Translations under genes and position numbers: made by a program
Notes under the pieces: generated by a model
Told to the model about the DNA's origin: nothing
Database searches by the model: none
The model's input: only the letters and a program-made list of their open reading frames with translations
From: UBA4582 sp047630175
GTDB taxonomy: Bacteria; Pseudomonadota; Gammaproteobacteria; Pseudomonadales; Azotimanducaceae
Direction of reading: 5' to 3'
Length of the DNA: 64,000 bases
Assembly: GCA_047630175.1 (NCBI GenBank)
Contig: JBLHVI010000001.1
Span: forward strand, 1-64,000
Shown here: in pieces, positions 18,103 through 26,724 of the stretch
Position numbering within the stretch: position 1 is the stretch's first letter
How the letters are laid out: each line of letters starts with the position of its first letter

Positions 18103-20358
18103 ATGACAGAACCCCTCGAATCGGCAACCACAGAAACGATTTCTCTGACGGAATTCACCGAGGGTGCTTACCTCAATTATGCCATGTATGTCATCAACGA
18201 CCGGGCGCTGCCGCATATTGGCGACGGTCTTAAACCTGTCCAGCGCCGCATCGTTTATGCCATGTCTGAGTTGCGCCTGTCGGCTGATGCGAAGTTTATG
18301 AAGTCGGCGCGCACCGTCGGCGATGTGATTGGTAAGTACCACCCGCATGGAGACAGCGCTAGCTATGAGGCCATGGTGCTTATGGCACAGCCGTTTTCCT
18401 ATCGATATCCGCTGGTCGATGGCCAAGGCAATTGGGGCTCGCCTGATGACCCCAAGTCCTTTGCGGCTATGCGTTATACGGAATCTCGGCTGACCAAATA
18501 CGCCGCGGTGTTGCTTGAAGAGTTGGGTCAGGGAACTGTCGACTTTTCGCCAAATTTTGATGGCACTATGGATGAGCCCACGCTGTTACCGGCCCGTCTG
18601 CCGAATATTTTGTTAAATGGGGGCAGTGGTATTGCTGTCGGAATGGCGACTGACATTCCTCCTCATAATGTCAAGGAAGTGGTTAGCGCGTGCATTCGTC
18701 TGCTTGATCAGCCGAAAGCGACGGTGGAAGATTTGTGCGAGCATATCAAAGGTCCGGACTTCCCGACCCATGCAGAAATTATTTCCAGTGCGGCGGATAT
18801 CCGCCAGATCTATTCCACGGGGCGTGGTGCTATTCGCACCCGCGCTGTATACGAAGAGGAAGATGGCGATATTGTGATCACCGCGATTCCGTTTCAGGTA
18901 TCGGGGACCAAGATTCTTGAACAAATAGCGGCGCAGATGCAGGCGAAGAAATTACCCATGGTTGTTGACCTGCGTGATGAATCTGACCACGAAAACCCAA
19001 CGCGTATTGTCATTGTGCCGCGTTCCAATCGCATTGATGTCCCAGCGTTGATGGCGCACTTGTTCGCGACTACGGATCTGGAGCGTACACACCGGGTTAA
19101 CTTCAACTTGATTGGTCTCGATGGTCGACCGAAGGTCAAGCCTCTAAATGTTCTGTTGTCAGAGTGGTTAACATTCCGTACAGATACCGTGGTCAGACGG
19201 CTGAATTACCGGCTTGAAAAGATTCTAGCGCGTTTGCATATTCTTGAAGGATTGCTGATTGCGTATCTGAATTTGGACGAGGTCATCCATATTATCAGAA
19301 CCCAAGACAAGCCTAAGATGGAACTGATGAGCCGGTTCGCGCTGTCGGATATTCAGGCGGACGCTATTTTAGATCTACGCCTGCGTCAATTAGCGAAGCT
19401 AGAGGAGCAAAAGATAAAGGGTGAGCAAGCGGAGCTTGATGCCGAGCGGGCTGGTATTGAAAAGACGCTAGGCTCTACGACGCGTCTGAAAACCCTAGTG
19501 AAAAAGGAGCTGGTTCGCGATGCCGAGAGTTTTGGTGATGCGCGTATGTCACCGATCGTGACACGCAACGAGGCGCAAGCGTTCAGCGACAAAGATATAT
19601 TGTCGATCGAACCAGTGACTATCGTGCTCTCAGAAAAAGGCTGGATCAGGGCCGCTCGTGGCCATGATGTTGATGCGGCCGAATTGAGTTATCGCTCCGG
19701 AGACAGTTTCTTTATGGCCTTGCCAGGCCGCTCCAACGAGGACGTCATTTTCTTAGATTCGACAGGGCGGGCTTATACGCTAGCGGCCCATACACTTCCC
19801 TCAGCGCGGGGTCAGGGTGAACCCCTGAGTGGGCGGACTAACCCGCCGTCTGGTGCGCACTTTACAGGAATGATTACAGGAGATCTGTCGCAGCAGTATT
19901 TGTTGGCAAGTGATGCTGGTTATGGCTTTGTTGCGAGCCTGAGTGATCTGCAATCTAAGAACAAGGCGGGCAAGTCGGTGATCAGCGTGCCCGCCGGTGG
20001 CGTCGTGCTGCAACCGCAGCGGATTGCTGACATGGCAGCCGATTACGTGGCGGCGATTAGCAATGAAGGTCGGTTGTTGATCTTCCCTATCGCTGAGTTG
20101 CCTGTTCTGGCACGCGGTAAAGGTGTCAAGATTATGAATATCCCAAAAGCTAGACTGACCGACAGGTTAGAATATATGGGTCATCTACTGGTGCTCACAC
20201 CGAATGACAGCCTGGTGGTGCAATCGGGTAAGCGCCATATCAGCCTCAAGTTTACTGACCTTGAACATTATCGTGGTGAACGGGCACGTCGTGGATTAAA
20301 GCTGCCCCGTGGTTTTCAAAAAGTCGATAGTGTTGAATTGCTCAGGGGTAATCCTTGA
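18103..20358 (+). CDS. parC: DNA topoisomerase IV subunit A
   Basis: ParC is the DNA-cleaving subunit of topoisomerase IV. The 751-residue protein shows the GyrA/ParC core with the active-site Tyr in AAMRYTESRLTKYA at about residue 125, the QRDR region YHPHGDSASYEAMV with the usual Ser and Glu (no classical quinolone-resistance change), and a C-terminal beta-pinwheel region (EKGWIRAARGH and similar repeats). The start has no visible ribosome site; directly upstream is a GCAAT-rich tandem repeat. It converges on the following minus-strand gene. Confidence 0.97.
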   Translation: MTEPLESATTETISLTEFTEGAYLNYAMYVINDRALPHIGDGLKPVQRRIVYAMSELRLSADAKFMKSARTVGDVIGKYHPHGDSASYEAMVLMAQPFSYRYPLVDGQGNWGSPDDPKSFAAMRYTESRLTKYAAVLLEELGQGTVDFSPNFDGTMDEPTLLPARLPNILLNGGSGIAVGMATDIPPHNVKEVVSACIRLLDQPKATVEDLCEHIKGPDFPTHAEIISSAADIRQIYSTGRGAIRTRAVYEEEDGDIVITAIPFQVSGTKILEQIAAQMQAKKLPMVVDLRDESDHENPTRIVIVPRSNRIDVPALMAHLFATTDLERTHRVNFNLIGLDGRPKVKPLNVLLSEWLTFRTDTVVRRLNYRLEKILARLHILEGLLIAYLNLDEVIHIIRTQDKPKMELMSRFALSDIQADAILDLRLRQLAKLEEQKIKGEQAELDAERAGIEKTLGSTTRLKTLVKKELVRDAESFGDARMSPIVTRNEAQAFSDKDILSIEPVTIVLSEKGWIRAARGHDVDAAELSYRSGDSFFMALPGRSNEDVIFLDSTGRAYTLAAHTLPSARGQGEPLSGRTNPPSGAHFTGMITGDLSQQYLLASDAGYGFVASLSDLQSKNKAGKSVISVPAGGVVLQPQRIADMAADYVAAISNEGRLLIFPIAELPVLARGKGVKIMNIPKARLTDRLEYMGHLLVLTPNDSLVVQSGKRHISLKFTDLEHYRGERARRGLKLPRGFQKVDSVELLRGNP

Positions 20359-20397
20359 CGGCTACTAGCCCCGGCTTACGGCATTCAACAAGGCACT

Positions 20398-21543
20398 CTA
20401 CCGCTGTTGTAAAAATTGTTTCGCCTGGCTTTGGATCAGGCGCTGATGATCAACATCAAGTGCTTTCACCTCAAAGACCTGACCGTCTGGGCTCAATGCG
20501 CTTTGATAAGGGTGGACCACGTAGCGCTCGGGCGTGTCGATCTGGTTGAAGACTTGAACGCTGACTAGCAGTTTGTTGTCAGCCATAGAGGCCAGATAAC
20601 TAGAGTGCTTGCGAGCATCCTTTAGGGCGTTAACGGTTCTGTCGGAAGGTTGGCTCGCAATATCGAGCGCGACGTTTAGCCTGATAGGTGAGTCAATGAT
20701 ACGAAACATCTCTAGCAATAACAGTGCGCTGCAGATCGCTTGATAGGTTGCGTCATCTCGGCTGAAGGTAATGACCATATTGTCACTCTCGAGGGGCGCT
20801 AGTTCGCCACCATAAAGTGAAAGGGCCTTCTTAATACGCTGTATATGGTCGGGTAGCAGGCGAGCGGGTAGCAATTTGGCGACCATCACTATTGGCTTCG
20901 CAACGTGAGTAGCAGATTCGGCGATTGTTGATATTAGCGGCGGTTGCTCGGCGTCTGTTGAGTGGATATCGCGCCAAAGATCTGGGCGTGTGGCTTGGCT
21001 TCGTTCCGCTGGCAACGCAATCCACAGATAGATCAAATCACCGTAAAACCATACTGACAGTCCTGTCAGCATGCCAATCAGTAAGTGCAGGCATAAAATC
21101 AGTAGCAGTGTTTTGTGCACCGGTTCATCGATGGCTTGGCTGCCAAGACCTATCTGAAGGTATCCCATGCTGGCGTTCTGCCAAGTAATATCTCGGGTAA
21201 ACATGCGTGCTGAATCAGCACTCGGAGTTCTGCCGGCCTGTGCTAGCAAGCGGTTGTCAGCGCTGTAGATAGAGGCAAAGTCAAAATTGCCTTGAGCCAC
21301 CAACTGATTCAACACCACGTTCAAGCTCAGAATATCTTCGTTGACAAGATAGTCTGTCAGCGATTGGGATAATTGATCAGCAACAGAGTTGCCGAAGTGC
21401 TCACCTTGGTGATTCAGCGACGTCTGCATATGTTGGGTTGTCAGCCAGATACTCGCAAGCGCGCTCAGTAGGACTGGCAGTAGAACAAGCAAGGTAGCTC
21501 TGAGTTTTCTGCGATTCATGAGAGACCGTTCATGCGAAAGCAT
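20398..21543 (-). CDS. Membrane protein with periplasmic sensor and degenerate nucleotide-cyclase-like domain
   Basis: I do not recognise a named family. The 381 residues read as: a basic N-terminus, TM1 (about 14-30, ATLLVLLPVLLSALASIWL), a ~100-residue periplasmic part with GEHFGNSVADQLSQSL and FDFASIYSADNRLLAQ (Cache-like), TM2 (about 147-168, LLLILCLHLLIGML), then a cytoplasmic region. That region has MVAKLLPARLLP...IKKALSLYGGELAPLESDNMVITF followed by an AICSALLLLEMF helix, the spacing of a class III cyclase homology domain, but without its metal-binding Asp pair. A second possible start is the ATG at 21519 (MNRRKLRA). It sits between parC and serB-fimX, a conserved neighbourhood in Pseudomonas. 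Confidence 0.75.
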   Translation of the reverse strand: MLSHERSLMNRRKLRATLLVLLPVLLSALASIWLTTQHMQTSLNHQGEHFGNSVADQLSQSLTDYLVNEDILSLNVVLNQLVAQGNFDFASIYSADNRLLAQAGRTPSADSARMFTRDITWQNASMGYLQIGLGSQAIDEPVHKTLLLILCLHLLIGMLTGLSVWFYGDLIYLWIALPAERSQATRPDLWRDIHSTDAEQPPLISTIAESATHVAKPIVMVAKLLPARLLPDHIQRIKKALSLYGGELAPLESDNMVITFSRDDATYQAICSALLLLEMFRIIDSPIRLNVALDIASQPSDRTVNALKDARKHSSYLASMADNKLLVSVQVFNQIDTPERYVVHPYQSALSPDGQVFEVKALDVDHQRLIQSQAKQFLQQR

Positions 21544-21616
21544 TCATGAGAGAAAAAATGAAACTAAATAAAAAAGTCATTATAACTGAATGTTGAAAGG
21601 GAGATTTCGCTTTGTT

Positions 21617-21645
21617 TTGTATTTCGATAGACGAAGCCCGATAAT
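21617..21645 (+). promoter_or_regulatory. Probable serB promoter
   Basis: TTGTAT (21617-21622), a 17-base spacer and GATAAT (21640-21645) lie 17 bases before the serB ATG. Transcription would begin a few bases before the gene, giving a very short leader. Confidence 0.45.
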
Positions 21646-21662
21646 GTTGACGATTTTTAGCC

Positions 21663-22889
21663 ATGGACAAGACTGTGACGGAGCTGGTGCTTATTAATAT
21701 ATCCGGTGAGGACAAGCCCGGAGTAACGGCCGCAATCACTGAGCTGTTGGCGCAGTTTGATGTGGACGTGCTAGATGTAGGTCAGGCAGTTATTCACAAC
21801 CACTTATCACTGGGTATTTTGATCAATATTCCCGGCCCTCCGGAGCCAATTCTAAAGGAAGTTTTATTTCAAGCCCATGCGTTAGGCGTCAATATCAAGT
21901 TTTCTGCCGTGGACGAAACGAGCTACGATGACTGGGTTGGGCTGCAGGGTCGATCACGATTTATTCTGACGTTATTAGCGCGGCGTATCAAGGCAACGCA
22001 CATCGCTAAAGTGGCACGCGTCATCGCTGAGAATGAGTTGAATATCGACAGTATCGTCCGTCTATCAGGTCGAGTCCCACTCGGGCACCCAGAAGCTAAG
22101 ACCAAAGCCTGCGTTGAATTTTCGCTCAAGGGTGAAGTAGCTGACACTGCTTTGTTTCGATCGCAGTTGATGCGTGTTTGTAGTGAGCTGGATATTGATA
22201 TTGCTGTTCAAGAAGACGGTCTGTACAGGCGTAACCGGCGGCTTATCTGTTTCGATATGGACTCGACGCTAATATCAACTGAGGTAATTGACGAGTTGGC
22301 CCATTTGGCTGGCGTTCATGCGGAAGTCAGTGCAGTCACGGAAAGTGCCATGCGAGGTGATCTGGACTTCAAAGCGAGCCTGCGTCAACGGGTGAGTTTA
22401 TTGGCCGGATTACCTGAGTCCAGCCTCGCAGAAGTGGCGGATAAATTGCCATTGATGGAAGGTGTTGAACACCTTTTTGCGATACTCAAACGGTTAGGCT
22501 ACAAGACCGCAATCCTGTCTGGTGGTTTTTCCTACTTTGGCCATGTGCTACAGCAAAAGCTGGGTGTCGATTATGTTTATGCAAACGAATTGGAAATTAG
22601 GGACGGTAAGCTTACTGGGAAAGTGAACGAACCCATTGTCGATGCCGACCGCAAGGCGCTGTTATTAAGATCCCTTGCAGAGCAAGAGAATATTTCTTTG
22701 CAGCAGGTAATTGCCGTTGGTGATGGCGCCAATGATTTAGCGATGCTTGCAATCGCTGGTTTGGGGATTGCTTTCCATGCGAAACCCATTGTGCGTGAGA
22801 ATGCTGAACAGGCCATATCGACGCTGGGGCTCGACAGCATTTTATATTTGATGGGAATTCGTGATCGGGATGCAGGTAAGGAGCAATAA
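21663..22889 (+). CDS. serB: Phosphoserine phosphatase with two N-terminal ACT domains
   Basis: SerB hydrolyses O-phosphoserine to serine, the last step of serine synthesis. The 408-residue protein has two ACT-type domains (about 5-80, ELVLINISGEDKPGVTAAI, and about 95-180), which usually sense amino acids, then a HAD phosphatase domain with DMDSTL near 198, SGGFSYF and GDGANDLAML near 350. This long form is typical of Pseudomonas-like bacteria rather than E. coli. It converges on the fimX-like gene, 46 bp away. Confidence 0.95.
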   Translation: MDKTVTELVLINISGEDKPGVTAAITELLAQFDVDVLDVGQAVIHNHLSLGILINIPGPPEPILKEVLFQAHALGVNIKFSAVDETSYDDWVGLQGRSRFILTLLARRIKATHIAKVARVIAENELNIDSIVRLSGRVPLGHPEAKTKACVEFSLKGEVADTALFRSQLMRVCSELDIDIAVQEDGLYRRNRRLICFDMDSTLISTEVIDELAHLAGVHAEVSAVTESAMRGDLDFKASLRQRVSLLAGLPESSLAEVADKLPLMEGVEHLFAILKRLGYKTAILSGGFSYFGHVLQQKLGVDYVYANELEIRDGKLTGKVNEPIVDADRKALLLRSLAEQENISLQQVIAVGDGANDLAMLAIAGLGIAFHAKPIVRENAEQAISTLGLDSILYLMGIRDRDAGKEQ

Positions 22890-22935
22890 TGGTGACTTCC
22901 CCAGACGCTATTTAGGGGCGTGTGTTTTTTCGCAT

Positions 22936-25017
22936 CTATACATCTTCGTTGGCAAAGTCGTAATCCATATTCTCCAGCGGTGACGATATATAATAACCTT
23001 GGATAAAGTTTACCCCAGCCTGCCACAGAGTAGACAAGACTGCGGGGCTTTCAACGCCTGATATCGCGGTGAGCACACCGGTTGACTGCAGTGATTTGAC
23101 CATATCGATTAAGTCTTTTTGTTTCTCTTCGTTGTCTTCAATCTGCTGGGCGAAAGAACCGTCTAGTTTGACATAATCAGGCGTCAGGTGTTTAAGCAGG
23201 TTGAAGGGGTTCAGTGAGCAACCGAAGTGATTAATCGACGTCTTGCAATGTAGTTCGCTCAACCCTTGGCAAAATTTAGTCGCATGCTTAATGTAGGAGG
23301 TCGCGTCGTTTTCATGTATTTGAAAAATGATGGCATCGCTGGGTAGGCGCGCCGCCTTAAGCGCAACGCTGATCCACGGTAGGAACGTAGAGTCCGCCAT
23401 TGAACAATGGGTGACGTTCACAAATAAGCGAGCTTTGCTCCCTTCAGATCGGTGCACGCTGAGCATTTTGATAGATTGCAGGATAACCCAGCGATCAAGC
23501 TTTTCGAGTAAGCCGGCATCCTCAGCAGGGCCTAAAAATTGCGCTGGCGACAGCTCATTATCGTCATCATCAAGTAGCCTTAGGAGCACTTCAAATTGCT
23601 CGTCATCATCGCCGTGCAAGCTAATAATAGGCTGGAACATCAGGCGGAACGCATTGCCGGCAATGGCATCTCGCACCAGCTGTTTGATGTGCTCGCTGGT
23701 GAGGGCTTTACCGGCGTCGCCAACTTTAACCTGCTCGGCTTGAAAGAAATTGACGCCATTACCATTTCCTATAGCTGCGCAAGCCTTGTGCGCCCTAGAG
23801 ATAATTTCTTCACCAGTGGGCGTGTTTTCGCTAATTAAGGACAAACCGGTACTTATCGTTAGCTGAAAAGATTTGCCGGCGATCTCACATAGATGTCCCT
23901 CGACTAACGCGCGCAGTTCCTCGGCGAGCGCCGAAGCAACCTCTTTGTCGGCGCTTTTGAACAGCAAAGTAAACTCATCGTCGCCAAATCTGGCCATTAT
24001 GTGTGCTGGGTCGATATGTTCTCGGAGCAGGGCTGCCAAATCTCCTAGTACAAGGTCGGCATTTGAGATGCCTGCGTCCGCTCGGACTCGGGCGAAGTCA
24101 TCTACCGTAATATAAAACAGAACAAAGCCTTGCTGGCCATTGCTCGCTAAATCAACCGCGGCCTCGAGTTGTTCAAGGAAAAATGATCGGTTATATAAGC
24201 CCGTTAACAAGTCTTGGCTGGAGATTTCACGAATGCGATCCTCATATTCCGAATCATCAGTCATCGCGCGGAAGATCATTTGAGTGCAGCCTTCGCTATC
24301 GTAGGTCGCTGCTGACAGTGACAGGCTGGCGAGAATGCGTGAGTCATCACTGGCGACACAGGAAAAGTCTACCCCGTGCTCCTGACTCTCTGAAAAGTTC
24401 TTCAGAAAGGCCTTAAATTTTTCTTGATCCTCGCTTGCGATAAGGTCGATGACGGGAATACCTGCAAAGTCATCTGGATCGTCATAGCCGAACAGTTCTG
24501 CGTAGGCTCGGTTGGTGTAGATATGCATGCCCTCGTGGACGTAGGCTATGGCGGCAGTAGAGCTGTCGAGCAGGAGCTGGTTGCGGCGATCTATTTCTCG
24601 GAGGTCGACTTCAGCTTTACGGCGCGCTCGTCGATTGTCTAGGTTACTCAACTCGCGTTCAATGATGAGCAATAGCCGCTCGTCATCATCGGCAAGAGAG
24701 ACATCTAGGGCGCCTAATTTCATGCCAACAGTTATCGAGGCAGGGTCTTGATCATCAGCGAGCATGATGACAGGCACATCTTTGTCCAGACTCTTGACCT
24801 GTCGAATGATCTGTTCAATTGACAGAACAGAAATCTGCTGGCGCGACAGGCAAAGGTCCCAGCTCTGTTCTCCGAGCTTTTGCATCAGGTCGGCCTCGGA
24901 CTCTAACAGGTGCGCACGCGTCGCTCTGCCTGCGGTGCGCAGCAAGACGATGAGTTCCTCCGCACGATTCTGAGAATCTTCCAGAATCAACAGTCGGATG
25001 GGGCTGTTCCTGTTCAT
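22936..25017 (-). CDS. fimX: FimX-like c-di-GMP effector (REC-PAS-GGDEF-EAL)
   Basis: The 693-residue protein has a receiver-like domain (about 6-125) without an obvious phospho-Asp context, a PAS domain (about 140-260, DSSTAAIAYVHEGMHIYTNRAYAELFG), a GGDEF domain whose signature reads GDDEF, and an EAL domain whose signature is EVL. In the EAL domain DDFG is replaced by NHFG (INHFGCSLNPFNLLKHL) and the EGVE position reads SGVE, so metal binding and hydrolysis should be lost, as in P. aeruginosa FimX, which binds c-di-GMP and controls twitching pili. Size and the serB neighbour also match fimX. GGA lies upstream of the ATG. Confidence 0.9.
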   Translation of the reverse strand: MNRNSPIRLLILEDSQNRAEELIVLLRTAGRATRAHLLESEADLMQKLGEQSWDLCLSRQQISVLSIEQIIRQVKSLDKDVPVIMLADDQDPASITVGMKLGALDVSLADDDERLLLIIERELSNLDNRRARRKAEVDLREIDRRNQLLLDSSTAAIAYVHEGMHIYTNRAYAELFGYDDPDDFAGIPVIDLIASEDQEKFKAFLKNFSESQEHGVDFSCVASDDSRILASLSLSAATYDSEGCTQMIFRAMTDDSEYEDRIREISSQDLLTGLYNRSFFLEQLEAAVDLASNGQQGFVLFYITVDDFARVRADAGISNADLVLGDLAALLREHIDPAHIMARFGDDEFTLLFKSADKEVASALAEELRALVEGHLCEIAGKSFQLTISTGLSLISENTPTGEEIISRAHKACAAIGNGNGVNFFQAEQVKVGDAGKALTSEHIKQLVRDAIAGNAFRLMFQPIISLHGDDDEQFEVLLRLLDDDDNELSPAQFLGPAEDAGLLEKLDRWVILQSIKMLSVHRSEGSKARLFVNVTHCSMADSTFLPWISVALKAARLPSDAIIFQIHENDATSYIKHATKFCQGLSELHCKTSINHFGCSLNPFNLLKHLTPDYVKLDGSFAQQIEDNEEKQKDLIDMVKSLQSTGVLTAISGVESPAVLSTLWQAGVNFIQGYYISSPLENMDYDFANEDV

Positions 25018-25084
25018 GTATCAAGTTCCCTAAGACCGCGGCCACTATACCAGATAAGCTTAGACGGTATGTAGATGTGCGCAA

Positions 25085-26110
25085 TCAGGCCATGGCTGGA
25101 AAAGCCAGTTGGGTCTTTGATGCTTCGCCGGGAATTTCTCGGGCCAACTTGGGCACCAAGTAACCGGGTAAAAGTTTAGCAACTCCAGCCATCAAGGCCT
25201 GAGCCTGAATTTCCGGCAGGTCAAAATGTGCGGCGCCGGCCACCGGATCGAGAACATGCAGATAATACGGCAGTACCCCGGCTTGAAACAACGCGCGCGA
25301 TAATGCCACCAAGTCTTCTACTCGATCGTTGACACCCCGCAGCAGGACGCTCTGGTTCAGCAAGGTTACACCGGCGCTACGCAACTTTGTCATGGCGTCG
25401 GTGACTAACGGGTCGATTTCGTTAGCGTGGTTGGAATGCACGACCATGACGATGTTCAGGTCACAGGCGTTTACCCAGGCGAGTAGTGCACTGTCAATTC
25501 TTTGCGGGATTACGATCGGCAGCCGAGTATGTAATCGCAGGGTACGAACGTGAGGAATCTGGCTGAGGCGCTCAGCTATTTTGGCTAACTGGCGGTCGTT
25601 GAGTAACAACGGGTCGCCGCCGCTGAGAATAACTTCTTCAACGCTGGTGTCAGCGCTGACGCTCTCGATGATGCGATCCCAATCAGCCTGGTCAGGCTGA
25701 AAGTCCGCATAGGGAAAGTGGCGCCTGAAGCAATAGCGACAATTGATGCCGCAGGCGCCGGTTGCAACCACCAGTACCCGACCATGGTATTTCTGTATTA
25801 AGCCCGGGACGGGGGACTGGGTCAGTTCCTGTAGTGGGTCAAGCTCATAACCCGGTACCGTCAAAGTTTCGGCAGCCTGAGGTAGTACCTGCAGCAGCAA
25901 GGGGTCCTGTCGGTCACCCCGTTTGATCCGTGCCAGATATGGCCACGGCACCAGCAACGGAAACGCGATTGCATCCGCCGCAGCGATATCAAGTTCAGTT
26001 TCTAGTTCAATCCCAAGGATGCGTGCTAAATGTATCGGCTCGGTAATGGCACTTTTCAGTAGTTGTTGCCAGGATTGAGTCTGCCAACTGGTGTCTGTTA
26101 GCGGTATCAT
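25085..26110 (-). CDS. epmB: EF-P beta-lysylation protein, lysine 2,3-aminomutase family
   Basis: EpmB is a radical-SAM, PLP enzyme that converts (S)-alpha-lysine to (R)-beta-lysine for EF-P modification. The CxxxCxxC cluster motif is seen in CGINCRYCFRRH, followed by the LSGGDPLLLND block and a C-terminal PLP-lysine region. Starting at ATG 26110 (MIPLTDTSWQTQSWQQ) gives 341 residues, the E. coli length; the open frame extends 45 codons further, into the efp coding region, and those residues are not family-like. It is divergent from efp with only 34 bp between start codons. Confidence 0.93.
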   Translation of the reverse strand: MIPLTDTSWQTQSWQQLLKSAITEPIHLARILGIELETELDIAAADAIAFPLLVPWPYLARIKRGDRQDPLLLQVLPQAAETLTVPGYELDPLQELTQSPVPGLIQKYHGRVLVVATGACGINCRYCFRRHFPYADFQPDQADWDRIIESVSADTSVEEVILSGGDPLLLNDRQLAKIAERLSQIPHVRTLRLHTRLPIVIPQRIDSALLAWVNACDLNIVMVVHSNHANEIDPLVTDAMTKLRSAGVTLLNQSVLLRGVNDRVEDLVALSRALFQAGVLPYYLHVLDPVAGAAHFDLPEIQAQALMAGVAKLLPGYLVPKLAREIPGEASKTQLAFPAMA

Positions 26111-26144
26111 AGGTGTTTTCGCATAAAACAAAAGAGAGTAATTG

Positions 26145-26717
26145 ATGGCGAGCTTTTCTACCAATGAATTCAAATCCGGGCTCAAGGTTATGCTCGAGGG
26201 TGACCCCTGCTCCATTGTCGAGAACGAATTTGTCAAACCTGGCAAAGGTCAAGCTTTCAGTAGGGTCAAGCTACGAAATCTGAAATCGGGTCGAGTCTGG
26301 GAGCGCACTTTTAAATCGGGAGAATCTTTGGAAGGTGCCGATGTGCTCGAAATCGATATGGAATATATGTACTGCGACGGCGAATACTGGCACTTCATGA
26401 AGACCGATGGCAGTTTTGAGCAGTTAGCGGCTGACAAAGCGGCGGTAACCGATTGCTTAAGCTGGTTAAAAGAACAGAATAGTTATTTGGTAACACTGTG
26501 GGATGAGGCGCCGATAGCAGTGACTCCGCCGAATTTTGTTGAGCTTGAAATTGTTGACACCGACCCAGGCCTAAAGGGCGATACCGCGCAAGGCGGCACT
26601 AAGCCGGCTACGTTGAGCACCGGTGCTGTGGTCAAAGTCCCCTTGTTTATTAATATCGGTGAGGTGGTGCGTGTGGATACGCGTACCGGTGAATACCAGA
26701 ACCGTGTAAAGAGTTGA
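26145..26717 (+). CDS. efp: Translation elongation factor P
   Basis: EF-P relieves ribosomes stalled on consecutive prolines. The 190-residue protein has the three-domain layout, with the modified Lys at position 34 in VKPGKGQAF and the C-terminal VELEIVDTDPGLKGDTA and STGAVVKVPLF blocks. The lysine context and flanking epmA/epmB genes show the beta-lysine type of modification. I use ATG 26145 with AGAG nearby; a TTG one codon earlier is less likely. Confidence 0.97.
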   Translation: MASFSTNEFKSGLKVMLEGDPCSIVENEFVKPGKGQAFSRVKLRNLKSGRVWERTFKSGESLEGADVLEIDMEYMYCDGEYWHFMKTDGSFEQLAADKAAVTDCLSWLKEQNSYLVTLWDEAPIAVTPPNFVELEIVDTDPGLKGDTAQGGTKPATLSTGAVVKVPLFINIGEVVRVDTRTGEYQNRVKS

Positions 26718-26724
26718 TTGATTG

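Noticed and set aside
20359..20397. Terminator between parC and the convergent membrane-protein gene
   Set aside because: The 39-bp gap has no stem of useful length or T-tract.
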